Of a stretch of DNA of 64,000 nt, positions 33,270 through 45,454 are shown in pieces (positions within the stretch are counted from its first letter, which is position 1; the number at the start of each line of letters is the position of its first letter). The DNA is taken from positions 84,852,904-84,916,903 of the forward strand of contig NC_030678.2 of NCBI RefSeq assembly GCF_000004195.4, given 5' to 3'. The position numbers were made by a program, and so were the translations under genes. The notes beneath the pieces were generated by a model. It saw only the letters and a program-made list of their open reading frames with translations. It searched no databases and was not told the origin of the DNA. The stretch comes from Xenopus tropicalis (Eukaryota > Chordata > Amphibia > Anura > Pipidae).

Positions 33270-35604
33270 TCTGTTTTATTTCTACATTTATATTGTGAGA
33301 CTGATAACTTGAGGCAAAGAATTCCAGAGACAGCCTGAGGGAAGACTTGCGGTCAGGAATGGGATAAAGTGATGAGAGGAGAAGCGCGAGGCAAAGGTCA
33401 GAAGCAGAGCAAAGGTTGCATGAAGAAGCGTATTTTAAGATCATTGCTGACACATAGGGATGGGCTTTACTGTTAAGTGCCTTGATGTGAGTGTTAGTAA
33501 TCTGAATTTGATTTGAAAGGAGATTGGGAGATATGCATACGGAGAAGCTGATGTGGAGCAGAAAGATAGATAAATTAGTCTAGCAGCAGCATTTAGAACA
33601 AACTGGAGTTCTGGGAGATGATATATTGAAATGCCTCAAATAATAAGAGACAGATACAGTGTTTTAGTTGTATCTGGTTAGTGAAAGTGACAGGATTTGG
33701 AAAGTATTTGAATGTGCCTCAGGTGGCAGCAGCCCCAGACACAGCACGGAGAGGAGGTTAATGCTTTACATCCCATATAGACTGTTTAGTAAGTAGGAAT
33801 AAAATACAGGTATACTAAGTCAGTAAGCCTCCAATCTATACACAGAAAGGACTGTTCTTCAGTTATGGTTTATAAATATACAGTATTTTATTATAATTGC
33901 AAATAGTTAGGCAATATTTCAGTTCAGCCAGCAGATGGCAGCAAGCCTTAAGGTGAGCCAATATGGTGAATTCCCCTAGAAGTGCATATATAAGGAAGTG
34001 AAGGAGTCAGGAACTTCCTTTTTGGTATAAGAACATCAGAGGGCAGGCGAGAAGACTGCAGAACCAGACCAGGTGGGAGGCAGTATGCTGTTAGGGCTAG
34101 AAGGTGAGTTAGGAGGTTGATATCAGCTCACTTTGAGAGTGAGAGATAGTTAGGCTAGTTAGCAAGGAGAGTCTGTTGTCCCAATGAGGGGTCAGTGTTT
34201 TGGGGTAGAACCCCGGGCTAATGTTCGCCAGTTAGGGAATTCAGATGTTCAGGAGTAGGTTAGTGGGGACCTATTGGAGAGCTTGTTCACTGTATGCTGG
34301 AGTAGCAAGGAGAAAGCTTTATTGGGACAGGAGACCCCTCAACAGTTAACGGCACTCTGCTAGTGCATTTTCCACATGACAGGAACATTGAAAGCTCCTG
34401 GAGAAGGAACACTGTATGAGTGCGAAGATCCTCCAATCAGATGTTTACTTTTTACAGACTACACTATTCCCTTTCCTGTGATGGGAGTCTGTCAGCCACA
34501 CGTTGTCCCATTACACCCAACTGTCTTCAAATCACATTGTATGCCATTTCCATAGAAGAAGTAAGATAATGTGCACCTATATATGTGCTTTGCCTGGCTA
34601 ATTGTAATATACAGAACACAATATACACTGAGCACCTGCAATATGATAATGTACATTTCCCTAGTGTGCTTTTAAGAAGACATCTACAGCAGCTCACATC
34701 AGTTAGGAAAAAGCTGGGTGGTACCATTACCTAGGATCTGTGATAAATGCACTTTATTGTAAATCCTAATTTGCCTAACTGCAAGTCAGAGTGCAAGACA
34801 CAAATGTAGCACAGTGATCTAGGCCTTAGTGGTTTGGCAATACTTTTAAGTTCTCTAATTTGTATAAATCAGGCACTTAGGGCTTTGAAATCTGTGTGCT
34901 TATGTACCAGTGGGGGATTAAGGGGTTCGTGCAGAGAAAAAATGTAAATAAATAATCCTTTGAAAGAAAGAAAAAAAAAAAGTAAACAGTGCGGTTTCAT
35001 ATCCAATGTCAACACTTTGAATTAGTAAAAGCTAAGCTTGTAAGGCTCACAGTACATGTTGTTAAAATCAACACTAGTTGTTTTTAAAAGACTTTCAGTC
35101 TGTACAGTACTTAATAGGTGCCTGTCTTACAGATACTGCTTATGTGTGTAGCATTGTGTCCACATTGACTCATTTTGCAAACGGTAGCTTGCAACTGCAC
35201 TCTTTCTGCTTCATGTAATATCAGGTTTTCATTGTTTTCTTTGGGGTGTAAGGGCCTATTCCCCCAACACCACAGACAAACAAGTAGCATTTACATTTAA
35301 TTCTCTCTGGAAAAAACTTTAGGTCTCGCCATCCTAGCAAATTGTGTCATCATGCTCAAGGCTTGATATGCAACACATCAATGCCAGAGAGAATGACTAC
35401 GCTTTGTGTGCAGCTAGTTTTCACGGGCCTTTCCTGCAAAGTCCAAAATTATGCAAAATGGGCTTGCACAGCCAACACTGGTGTAGTTAACTACAAACTG
35501 CACCTAAAACATGAAATAGGACCAAAATAGGTCATAACTGCCTTTGCTGCCCTACCTCTTACAGATTCACATTACATACATTCATGTATTTGTAAAAGTA
35601 AAGG
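33270..35604. other. unassigned sequence with a CTCF-like motif
   Basis: No gene is recognised. Around 33960-34400 the base composition is purine-rich, with a TATA-like gcatatataagg near 33986, which could be an LTR relic. No terminal duplication was found. Confidence 0.4.
33928..33942 (+). promoter_or_regulatory. CTCF-like binding motif
   Basis: ccagcagatggcagc fits the core consensus CCASYAGRKGGC at every position. CTCF binds such sites to organise chromatin loops and boundaries. A match of this length will occur by chance at some rate, so occupancy is unproven. Confidence 0.4.
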
Positions 35605-35768
35605 GATTATTTAATAAAAGGCACAAAATGTGCCCAGGTACAGTAACCCATAGCAACCAATCAGCAGGTAGAATTTATTAGTTACCTGTCTAAAAGCAAA
35701 TGTTTTAATAGTTGAAATAGGTTACTGTACTGAGGCACACTTAGTCCTTTTTTCTACATATGAGGGTC
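35605..35768. mobile_element. degraded relative of the gggcaaatttg MITE
   Basis: The words gcccaggtacagtaacccat agcaacc and the mirrored ggttactgtactgaggcaca at the far side give the same foldback plan as 24934-25095. Confidence 0.5.
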
Positions 35769-36760
35769 AATAATACTAAATATTACTGCCATATATATTA
35801 AGTACTGCCATATGTCTTATGACATAATAGCTCTTAAATTGAATATATATTTCTGGAATCCAAAGCCTGTTTTTTATTACTTCTATGATGATGCTTTGGG
35901 GTGGACCATGATATCATTTGGGGGGTGGGAATATGGCATAAGGGGCAGAAAAATGGGTGAGGAAAGGGTAAATTTGATTGGCAAATAGGCAGGGAAATGG
36001 TGGAAGAAGAGATGGGTGTGCCAGAGTGGGCCTGTGAGTATAAAGCCTGATCAGCGTGGAGAAGGTGAGGAAAGGAGGGGGATTTATAAGGTATTATTAA
36101 GTATATTGCTGGTAAATTTGTAAAACTAGTGCTGGCCCTAGCTGATGATTAAATACCAGCTGGCAACTCTACTAATCAAATACTCATTTTTACATTTCTC
36201 TATGCTGCTTGTTAGAGGATTCTGGGAAGAATATATCTTCCCTCTATGACTTTCCCAGTAATAATGCTCGACATTTTATATACGTTTTGCTGATATTTCA
36301 AATATGGTTTAATTTATAAAAAATTGGAAAACTTTAAAACTGCATTTTGGGGGTTATAATAATTTATTGTTATGTATTGTATTATGCAAGTTTGCTACAG
36401 CTGCAGATTAGTAGTATTCTCACTAAAACATTTAGCAAGAACATGCAGTAGCCTGTTGGAAAAGGAAAGTAAATTAATTACAGTACCACAAATCCTGAAG
36501 CATTGTTTGTTCTGTATCTGGGCTAGAAATCCATGACAAAGCATGACTAATCCACACAAATTGCCATTACAGAATTACTGTTAATTACCCAAATGCATGG
36601 GCCACTGAGCTTAATTTGCTTTTTCAAGTCATTTTCTGCTTCTCTCATTTTAATGATCTGTGTAAACTGTGGGAGGGAATTGTGACAAATAACTTTGTAT
36701 GATTTAATGTAGAGTAGCTGCAGTCTATAAATATTATGAGCTACAAAGGCAGGTGTAAGT
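35769..36760. other. unassigned sequence, possible conserved noncoding block
   Basis: No gene is recognised. About 36470-36720 has several TAATTA-type words and no repeat resemblance, the appearance of an enhancer-like noncoding block. This is only an impression. Confidence 0.4.
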
Positions 36761-36990
36761 TACATAGTTAATATAAAAGACAAAAGTCCTTCAAGTTCAA
36801 TCCCTCCAAATGAACCTTAGCGCACTTGTAGCACACATATAAACTGTTGTCTACAACTGTCTACATACTCACTAAACTGAGTAAAATTAAACTGTCTGTA
36901 TCAATACCTATTGGAAACTAACTGTAGATCCTAAGATCATTATCACTGTGGATATTATACTTGTTCAAGAAGTCATCCGAGAGCGAACTG
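36761..36990 (-). mobile_element. CR1-like LINE 3' tail, minus strand
   Basis: Read on the minus strand, the segment ends ttgaacttgaaggacttttg tctttt ... taactatgtaa, matching the tail of the LINE at 22770-22828. No coding part remains. Confidence 0.6.
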
Positions 36991-37365
36991 AGAACACAGA
37001 TGTATAGGGATCATCTTACTGGTTGTTCTGATGAGGAAAAACATTGCTACTTCTGCAGCTTTTGAATACTACTTTTGAAGTATTTAAAAGCACATTATAT
37101 ATTTACTTGCAAAAGTATTCAATAATTCTACACTGATAATTTCTCTATGTGATATATGTGATCAAAGAACTGAAATTCAAGATTAGAATTTTAATGTGAA
37201 ATTTATGTAAAAAAAACCCATTAAATCAGTTGTTTGCATAAGTTTTATTCAAAGTTTAGATGTTTAAAAAAACAGCAATAATTAGGACACTACTGCCTTT
37301 TGAATTCACATATTAGCTTTGATAAATGTGTTCAGTTAATAACAATGTGTACAATCATTTTCCTA
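36991..37365. other. unassigned sequence
   Basis: No feature is recognised in this AT-rich stretch. Confidence 0.5.
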
Positions 37366-37369
37366 AATT

Positions 37370-37640
37370 CATACTTTTTTTTTAGTAGTATGTGCCATCG
37401 GGTAATCTTAAATAGAAAATTGCAGTTTAAAGTACTAAGGGCAACCCCCTGGGATTGTACAACTATGCACACAAACATGCCAAGGGCACACATACATCAG
37501 TTAATTAATTGACAAGGTTATGTCTTTTACTCCCATACCCCTTTCTGTTACAGTTAGAGCTGCATTATTTCCTGTCACGTGATCTCTTAAGGGATCACAC
37601 AGACCATCACAAAATGGTGGCTCACTGTATTTACAGATAC
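37370..37640. repeat. dispersed repeat, copy 2
   Basis: Positions 37385-37495 match 7490-7595 (tagtatgtgccat.ggg, tttaaagtacta, gcacacaaaca.gccaagggcaca). The following 37545-37640 block (cctgtcacgtgatctcttaagggatcac) includes a small palindrome and may belong to the same unit. Confidence 0.55.
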
Positions 37641-39609
37641 ATATATATACCAGTTTGGTAAAATTCTTAATATGATATAAATTATCTGTTTTAAAGTGTT
37701 CATTCTGGGGATATACTGTAGTTCTCCTTTAAACAATTAGAACTATATCAATGATCAACAATATTCTGAAGGGTAGTTTTTAATGTATGTGTCTAAAATA
37801 AACAGGTTCCCCACACATTAAAAAACCAAGCTAAAAATGTCACTGTTTAACTTATACCAACTATAGTTTATACTGCTTTTCCCTTGTTCTAGTCATTTTC
37901 AATAAACTTTGTTAGAAAACAGTGCCTACAAAAATGAAAGGCCAACCTGTACCATACAATTATGGGCCATATGTACCATAAATGGATCCCTTGGCTGATA
38001 TTTAATACTGTCGAGGACTTTAAGCCTATCGTACAAGTCAACAACCATTTCCACCAAAAAAATTTTAATCTAGGTTTGGAGAGGAGATAAGAGTCATGCC
38101 TTTCTGATAGATTAACATCTGAGTCGTGAAATACTGAAAAATAATCTGTAATGGATCACCAGCATAATAAAAAAAATTAAAGGATTGACCAAGAATGTTG
38201 GCACAATGAGAAGGAAATTGTACCTTAGAGATCATTGAGAGGATATATTACTGTATTGTATATATATGAAGTATATTGTTTAAATATATCCTTCATTAGA
38301 AGCTTTATAATCCATGGTGCCATGAATTCATTTGAAAGGAATTATGTCTGGCAAGTTATATCAGAATTCTTAACATTTCTCTTAGCCACTGCATGATTAA
38401 GCATCTTTAAGCAACGAAGGGGGATAAAATAAAAAGGGAAAAAACATGGGTACAACACATGCATTTAATTAAGGTCAAGACAAAGCCTGTTAATGAAACT
38501 GCAGACTGGTGATATTTGTTTGTTCCTCTACTATTTACAAATAACAGAACTGGTGGGTAACTGCAGTTATGATTCTTAAACCCACAAGTTTATGTGGTGA
38601 AATTCTTCTTAAGTTGTGTGTAGTGTTTCATGTTTCCATCAACAGAAGTACTAGTTATCCCTAAAATCATGGCTTTCATATTCTGAATGTAGTTCAGACA
38701 CACTGGATATGTCACTTGCATATTTTGCTGTTACTTTTTCTTCAGTAATTGTGTAGTGTCACAATTATTCCGTTTCCATTTTTGTGTACATACGGATATG
38801 TATGGAAATTAACAAATACAATAAGCGTAGTCACACTCAACAAATTGGAGCTGATTTTTATTTCATCTCATTTATGTCAAATGCGGGTGTTTACAAATGT
38901 GCAATGTACTTTTATTTTGAGTGGGTGTTAAATTCTTGGCTTTTGCATGCATTGTTTCTGGGTTTCTAATTCTATTTCTACGAATAAAGTTTCTGAATTT
39001 TTGTAATTGTTTGAATTAGTGTATTTTTTCCCCACACATATCCCTTCTATAAGTTTTTTGGCTACCTGGTCTTCACATTTTAAGGCCTATTAAACAGTCA
39101 TTCATATGGAACACTTTCTGCAATCACCACTCACATATTTAGCACAGTCCAGAGGGCTGTACATGTGGCCAAAGGGCAAATTTGTCTTTACCAGCTGTCA
39201 TAGGGCATGTGCCTGATTGCAGACTGCACACGCAAGTTGGGGGAGGGGGTAGAAGTTGGGTCCCTACTTGACTGAATACAGTGCTGCCAAACACATATTT
39301 AATTAGCAGGTAGTGTACTAAGGGCAGAAACAAGGAGGCTTGCACATTTATTGCACTTTACAAACTACATCTTATGTCTCTTTATGACCAAATGCACATT
39401 GTCCGAAATTTTTAGCTAGAAAATAGGTGATTAAACTTGAGAAGCCTGAAAATCACCACATAGTTATTAGTTGTGCTTTTAACCTACTTTTAAACACAAT
39501 TGATGATAATAAAAATGTGTTTTTTCTCAAATGAGGAATCAGAACTGTTCAATGAAAAAAGCTGTAGTGCTAAACAAAACTGTTTTCTTATGGATTCACC
39601 ATAAAATAC
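37641..39609. other. unassigned sequence
   Basis: No gene or recognised repeat is seen. Open frames at 38749-38969 overlap and show no motif. Confidence 0.5.
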
Positions 39610-39858
39610 AAGGATCTCCATGTGAAGTTTTTAATAAAAACACATAAAAACCTTCAAGTCTACTAAAAATATAATTTAATCACTAAATAAACCCAACAGG
39701 ATTGTTTTAATACCAATATGGATTCATGCAGCTTAGTCATCAAGTACAAGATACTATTTTATTATTACAGAGCAAAAAGAACCTGTTATCTAGAATGATC
39801 AGGACCTGGGGTTTTCTGGATAAGGGGCCTTTCTGTGATTTGGATCTCCATACATTAA
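39610..39858 (+). mobile_element. acaggtat-family MITE: interior of one copy plus left part of another
   Basis: Positions 39650-39778 match the middle of the 18173-18478 copy (aagtctactaaaaat, aaacccaacaggattgtttt, ttattattacagagcaaaaa). At 39779 the sequence switches to a new left part (aacctgttatctagaatga tcagg ... tttggatctccataca). This new copy is broken at TTAA 39855-39858 by the next feature and resumes at 40937. Confidence 0.75.
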
Positions 39859-40445
39859 AGGGATACTGTCATGATTTTAATGATGTACTTTTTATTTCTA
39901 AATTACACTGTTTACATAGCAAATAATTCACTCTACCTTTTAAAATTGTATTCTTGAACCAACAAATGTACTTTTTTTAGTTGTAATATTGGCGTGTAGG
40001 CAGCCATCTCAGTGCATTGTGCCTGAGTCTGAGCTTTCAGAAAGAGACAGCGCTACACATTAGAACTGCTTTCAGGTAACCTATTGTTTCTCCTACTCAC
40101 ATGTAACTGGAGGAGTCCCAAGCTGGACTTGGATTTCTTACTATTGAGTGCTATTCTGATATCTACTGGGAGCTGCTTTCTTCCTACCTTCCCATTGTTT
40201 TGCTGATCGGCTGCTGAAAGGGGGGTGATATCACTTCAACTTGCAGCAGTAAAGTGTGACTGAAGTGTATCAGAGCACAAGTCACATGGCTGTGGCACCC
40301 TGGGAAATAAATAATATTGCTAGCCCCATGTATAATTTCAAAATTAAATATAAAAAAATCTGTTTGCCTTTTTGAAAAATGTAGAAGCTCTATTAACTGA
40401 TGTGTTTTGAAAAAAAAAAGTTTTTCCATAATAGTATTCATTTAA
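39855..40445. mobile_element. Kolobok/T2-type element inserted in the MITE
   Basis: It starts TTAAAGGGATACTGTCATGA and ends cataatagtattcatTTAA. The interior (agcaaataattcactctacc, ttggcgtgtaggcagccatc, agtaaagtgtgactgaagtg, ggcaccctgggaaa) is that of a very abundant Xenopus repeat. A further fragment lies at 61140-61260. It is noncoding. Confidence 0.8.
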
Positions 40446-40940
40446 AGGACAATGAAAGGTTAATATAAATTAAAAGTAAGTCTAAAGGCATTCTTTTTAA
40501 GTACTTACTGCATATCTAAATTCCCAGATCCCTGTTTGCTTCTCTGAGATATGGTGCTGGCAGCCTACAGCAGTGTGAAGACTACAGTGACATCACTGAA
40601 ATCTCTCTGTCCTTCCTGTAGGCTGCCAGCGGCAGCCTTCCTATTCTCTGAGCATGTGTGTAACTTGATCCTGTCTGCTGTTCTGAGCTACACATGCCCA
40701 CCAGCCAATCAGAAGCAGATCTGCCAGGGGGGGGAATGAAACACATGTGCAGTATGAAGCAAGGAGGGAAAGGAAGGGAGAATACCTTTTTAGAGATGGC
40801 TGCCTGTTCTAGAAAATGTGAAGTAAGTGTGACTGAGTAAATATTTGATTAGGTGAGCCAAAAGTGTGGCGTTTTTACTAAACAATAGGAGGACTATTGG
40901 GCAGTATGCTTTTTAAATTTTGATTTGCATTCTCCTTTAA
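40442..40940. mobile_element. second Kolobok/T2-type element, directly adjacent
   Basis: It starts TTAAAGGACAATGAAAGG and ends gcattctcctTTAA, sharing TTAA 40442-40445 with its neighbour. An inverted pair (gctggcagcctacag / ctgtaggctgccagc) lies inside. Its right TTAA (40937-40940) joins exactly to the second half of the broken host MITE. Confidence 0.8.
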
Positions 40941-41240
40941 GTCTACTAAAAAATCATTTCAACGTTAAATAAACCTAATAGAATTGTTTTGTTATCAAGT
41001 GTCATTCAGCTTAGTTACCATCAAGGTACTGTTTTATTATTACAGAGAAAAATGAAATCATTTTTAAAATTATTTTATGAAAATAGAGTCTATGGGAGAT
41101 GGCCTTTTCATAATTCAGAGCTTTCCAGATAATGGGTTTTCAGATAATGGATCCCATACCTGTAATATGTTTACATTTTTTGCTTAAAATTGACTCTGTG
41201 GAAGATGGCCTTTCAATAATTCATAGATTTCTGTACATAT
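40937..41240 (+). mobile_element. acaggtat-family MITE: right half and part of another copy
   Basis: From ttaagtctactaaaaaatca to ggatcccatacctgta (41164) this completes the copy broken at 39858. Beyond it, 41185-41240 (gactctgtggaagatggcctttca.taattca.agatttctg) repeats the family's right interior again. Confidence 0.75.
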
Positions 41241-42592
41241 AACATAAATGCTTTACACACCATGTTAAAGGTATAAAAAGTTAAAGACACTACGAGTTCT
41301 AAACTATGCTGTAAAGCTTGAAAGATTGACAGTCTTCTATAGACATACATACAGGGTCATATTTATATATAGGCACCCAAGGATCTCTACTAAGGGGCAG
41401 CTTTAGTGGTGCCTATTTTATAAAAGATATGGTAACACAGTAATTTGATTACAATACACATCTACCATACTCAAAATGGAGTTTGCAAGCCCATCGGCAA
41501 ACCCTTAAAAATAAAACATTTAAACACACATGGAAAAAAAAGTTGATGTTTGAATGAACTTTTAGGCAAATAATCATCAGAACAGTAAGTTCAAAGCTGA
41601 CTAAAATACAATTGAAATCACACACATACAGTTGGTCTTGTCCATAACCCCAACTGATGTTTTCAGTCTAAATGCTCTGCCCCTTCTGTGTGCAGTGGGT
41701 GCATGCCAGTTATTGCCCAGGACACAGATGCTAGCGAATCCTAAGATTCAGAAGTTTAGAAGTTCCAACACATGTATTTGTATGCGCCAACAATTTAGGC
41801 AATGCTTTAAAGAGACTGTTAATCATTGACATAAGTCTCTGCCTCAGTGTAATTCCTGTATCACATTCACACAACACAGACATTAGGGTCAGTTTAATCA
41901 GGACCCATAAAACCATCACAGTAAACCAAAAATATGGTTGCTTTGGTAAAAGAAAGAAAAGAATGACTTGTAAAAGTAAAATATAAATATAAAAATATGA
42001 AATATTCCTAAATATACATGGGTTTTAAAGGGATTACATAGTCAGAACATAACACCAGAGCAATTGCTAACAGTGCTCAGGCAAGCTAATATTTTGGTTC
42101 CGTGTTATAATGCACTCCTGCTTCCAATAAACAAGGCAGATATTCTGATTTGAATGGACCTGACAATTCAAAAAGAACAAGGGGAAAAAATCTAAATAGG
42201 CCTTTAATTATCTCCTTTGTATAGGCTGACCTCAGCCTTCGTGATTTCACTTATTGCTTAACGAAATCAATAGCAGATACAAAACACAGCGAAATGCCCT
42301 TTTAATGACAGTTTAGCAGGAGCAGATGTGCAGTTAATAGGAAGCATGGAGTGCGCAATGAGGCCAAGATCTTTTCCACTGAAGAACTGCTAAGGAATTC
42401 CTGCACCGTCCATCTGTAACCTTTCAGAGCTAAAACAATACAGCAATATTTTATGAATTTATAGACAGATCTTTTAACATTAACTGCAGTGTTACTTTTC
42501 TGACCCTTGTCAGCTAAGCCTAGATTGTAAGAACATAAAACGTAGGAAGCTGGATATAATAATAAATACAATTGCTGCATTTTTTGTACTTT
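41241..42592. other. unassigned sequence
   Basis: No gene is recognised. The part around 42190-42430 is GC-balanced and repeat-free in appearance and might be conserved noncoding DNA. Confidence 0.45.
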
Positions 42593-42855
42593 TTAAAGGG
42601 CATGTAAACCTAAAAGTTGCTGTAGTACAATTCCAAGTATCAAATCACTTCAAATTCATAGACCAGATATATCACAGCTGTTTTCTTAAAGGGGACACAC
42701 ACTAAAACCAACCTTTGTACCCTTTCCTCTAAAAAGCAGGCATCCAAAATTACTTGCTGATGCAAAAGTGTTCTACAATGAAAACCACCCACTCTACATT
42801 TACTACTTCATCTTATTACTTAACACATTGAAATTACCCTGCATTCTTTCTTTAA
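42593..42855. mobile_element. two T2-like left ends
   Basis: TTAAAGGGCATGTAAACC at 42593 and TTAAAGGGGACACACAC at 42686 are both TTAAAGGRR starts in the same direction. A possible right end (cattctttctTTAA) lies at 42842-42855. The arrangement suggests one element fragment followed by, or broken by, another. Confidence 0.4.
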
Positions 42856-43762
42856 AGATAAAAGCCGAATTTACAGATTATAAAAATAATTTTAGGTCTT
42901 AAATGTATCTTTTTGCTGCCTCTGGTAACCTGAGGCAGCAGAGTTTGGGTACCACCGTGTTACGTAATATATATATATTACCTCTATTATCATCTTGGCA
43001 TGATGACCTGAGGGCTCCTTTATAAGTGCAAGTGTAGTGTGCACTTACCCACAATACAGATTTTTTCCCTCTAATTTGATAAGGTGGCCATGTGCTTAAG
43101 ACACAGTTGTGTGGTTGTGCTTTTATGCCAAGATGCAGTTGCACTGAAATTCTTCAGGTCAGAATATTGTCTTTTCTGACATATGGAAACATAATAATAT
43201 CTAGGCTTGACTTTTAGGCGCAAATGCAAGAAGCAGCTTTAGATGCAAGTACCTGATGATAATTTGCGTGTGCAACAGTTTTACTTAATAAATGAGCCCT
43301 ACAATCTAACAAGGTTTCTTGATAAGAAGGCCACTTGTAACCAATTTAATTCTGCTTTTCTCCATCACAAATAGAAAGACCTCAATAAAGTTTTAATGAC
43401 GAAATTGTCTTTCAGCATTACTTCCAAGATGTTCTATATTAATGGTGTGTTTAACTTTGCTTTGCATATACACGTCACTTAATTCTACATGCTGTTCTAC
43501 ATATAAGAGACTATGTAATATTCCTGTGTTGCCTTAGCAAACTGTTGCTAATAACACAGATATCCTAATAATGCAGAATGAGCATATGGAAATGCTTACG
43601 TTGTGCTTTAGGATATCTTTTCCATGCAATTAAGCTACAGTATATCCTGATAATAAGAAAAAGAATAAGAATCATCAAATGTTTTCGGACAAAAATAGTA
43701 ACTAGAGCAAGGAAGAAATTAGCCACAAGGATAAAAAAGTTGTAATAGCTTCCTAGAACACC
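42856..43762. other. unassigned sequence
   Basis: No gene is recognised. 43205-43300 (gcgcaaatgcaagaagcagc ... taataaatgagccct) resembles one end of the 2604-3431 MITE family. Confidence 0.4.
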
Positions 43763-43975
43763 GGGAGGCCCATTTATCAACATTCTCCTTTTAGTGGTTT
43801 TGGAGGTTTTTGAAACCACGCAAAAAACTTATTTTCTCCAAAACTATGAATGCCAAGTGAAAATTTAAAAGCCTTTTAAAAATAGCACAAACAAGAAGAA
43901 CCATGGAAAAATGCAAAAATGCTAATTTTTGTGGCCAATATAAATATAAACCCTTCAGTAATACCCCTTATAAAC
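43763..43975. mobile_element. MITE half with ggcccatttatcaac end
   Basis: The left end gggaggcccatttatcaaca ttctcc and the following ggtttttgaaaccacgcaaaaa are typical of a Xenopus foldback MITE. The right end is missing or decayed. Confidence 0.5.
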
Positions 43976-45120
43976 AGTTTAATTAGTGGAAATTACTATG
44001 ATTATTTGAAACAATGAAATTGTAGATGATTACTACAATCAAAATTAAAATTACTTCTTTTATATATATAAAATCATACTTGTATAGCTGAGCAAAATGT
44101 GTATCTAGATGTTGACTCTCAAAGCAGATAAAGGGGCTTTTCATACTTAACTTTGCCTAATGGAACAAATTTCTTCCATGCTCTGGAGCACACCATAAAG
44201 ATCATGTTGAAAGCATGCAGAGCCAAAGGCTTATATTTTTGTGTGTGCAATAAACTTTATTTTGGCTGGCCTTGTAATTCTATCAGCACCAATTATGCAA
44301 GATAAGCAGAATTAATGTTTGCATGTCATCAAGGAATCTCAAGAGCAGCTCTGTCCTCCACGTTCTGGATCCTCTCTGGATTATGGTATGAGAGCTGCAC
44401 AGTGTGTTAAGTTGTATAGCTCTTGTTGAACTGTAATATTTTTTTGTACTGAGGAGGCATTGGACATTATAAATTGTTCAGAGAGTGATGAGTGACTTAG
44501 AAATATTGTTGAAGTAAACCAGGCCATGTTTCCATACTAACTTGTTAACCTCCAGTAGGCCCATTAGCACATACCAATGAAATGTCTGACTGTCTCCAAG
44601 TCTTTAAATTATTCAAGCATAAATTTCCTTCCCATGGTTGTCTTTATTTCTGCCTTATATCCTTAGACACCAATTTAAGCTTACAATCAAAGTCATGGTT
44701 TATTGCAACACATGTATATATTCCTTAAACGACTGGCTTTTTCCAAAGTGGCATCTAGGAAAAGTTCTGTCAGTGCCCATTTTGTAGTGTCGAAAATAAT
44801 TTAGTGTTAGTAACATTAGTAACATGTTTTTATGATCATTGTCATAAATAATCAAATGTAATTCAATTCATGCACAGCAACTGAAAGCTTTCATTATGCC
44901 AAAAAAATACAAAGTTGACTGTAAAAGTAGTTTTAAACGCTCTAACTGTTGCAGTAATATAGGAGGTAATCATTATAAAGGAATTAAGGTCCCAACTCAC
45001 AGTGGAGGGATATTAGGGTATTGGAGAAGATAGTGAATAAGAATAAATTGTCCCTCTATCTGTTTTCCTACCATTACAGGTATGGTGTGAATTACAAGAT
45101 AAATACAAATGGGATGCACC
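43976..45120. other. unassigned AT-rich sequence
   Basis: No gene or recognised repeat is seen. Confidence 0.5.
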
Positions 45121-45260
45121 CATGACCTGGAACTTCCTCCCTGTTCGATTACACCCCCAGAACTTAAAAAACTTCAAATAATCATTTAAAAACTAACTTT
45201 TCATTGAATCCTTTAACCAAAGTCGTGAGCAACCTGACCACCCACCCAACCCCAATACTT
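45121..45260 (+). pseudogene. non-LTR retrotransposon ORF2 C-terminal scrap
   Basis: From 45128 the frame reads WNFLPVRLHPQNLKNFK, a stop, then SFKN, a stop, LFIESF. This is the WNSLP...SFK..LKTxLF pattern found at the C-terminus of several non-LTR retrotransposon ORF2 proteins. Two stops in 30 codons mark it as dead. Nothing else of the element is recognisable. Confidence 0.5.
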
Positions 45261-45454
45261 TTCACTTACACAAACACTACTGGTTTTCCATTTTTCCCCC
45301 ATTACAATTTTAACCAAGAGGACCTTACAACTACACTTAGCTTTCCTAAACTCTCTAATACCTGTGGCCCCTTGCATGTGCGAAGCACCAGAGTGACATC
45401 AGACATCTCACTGTTGTATATACAGTAAGTATTAGTTACAGATATTCACCAACG

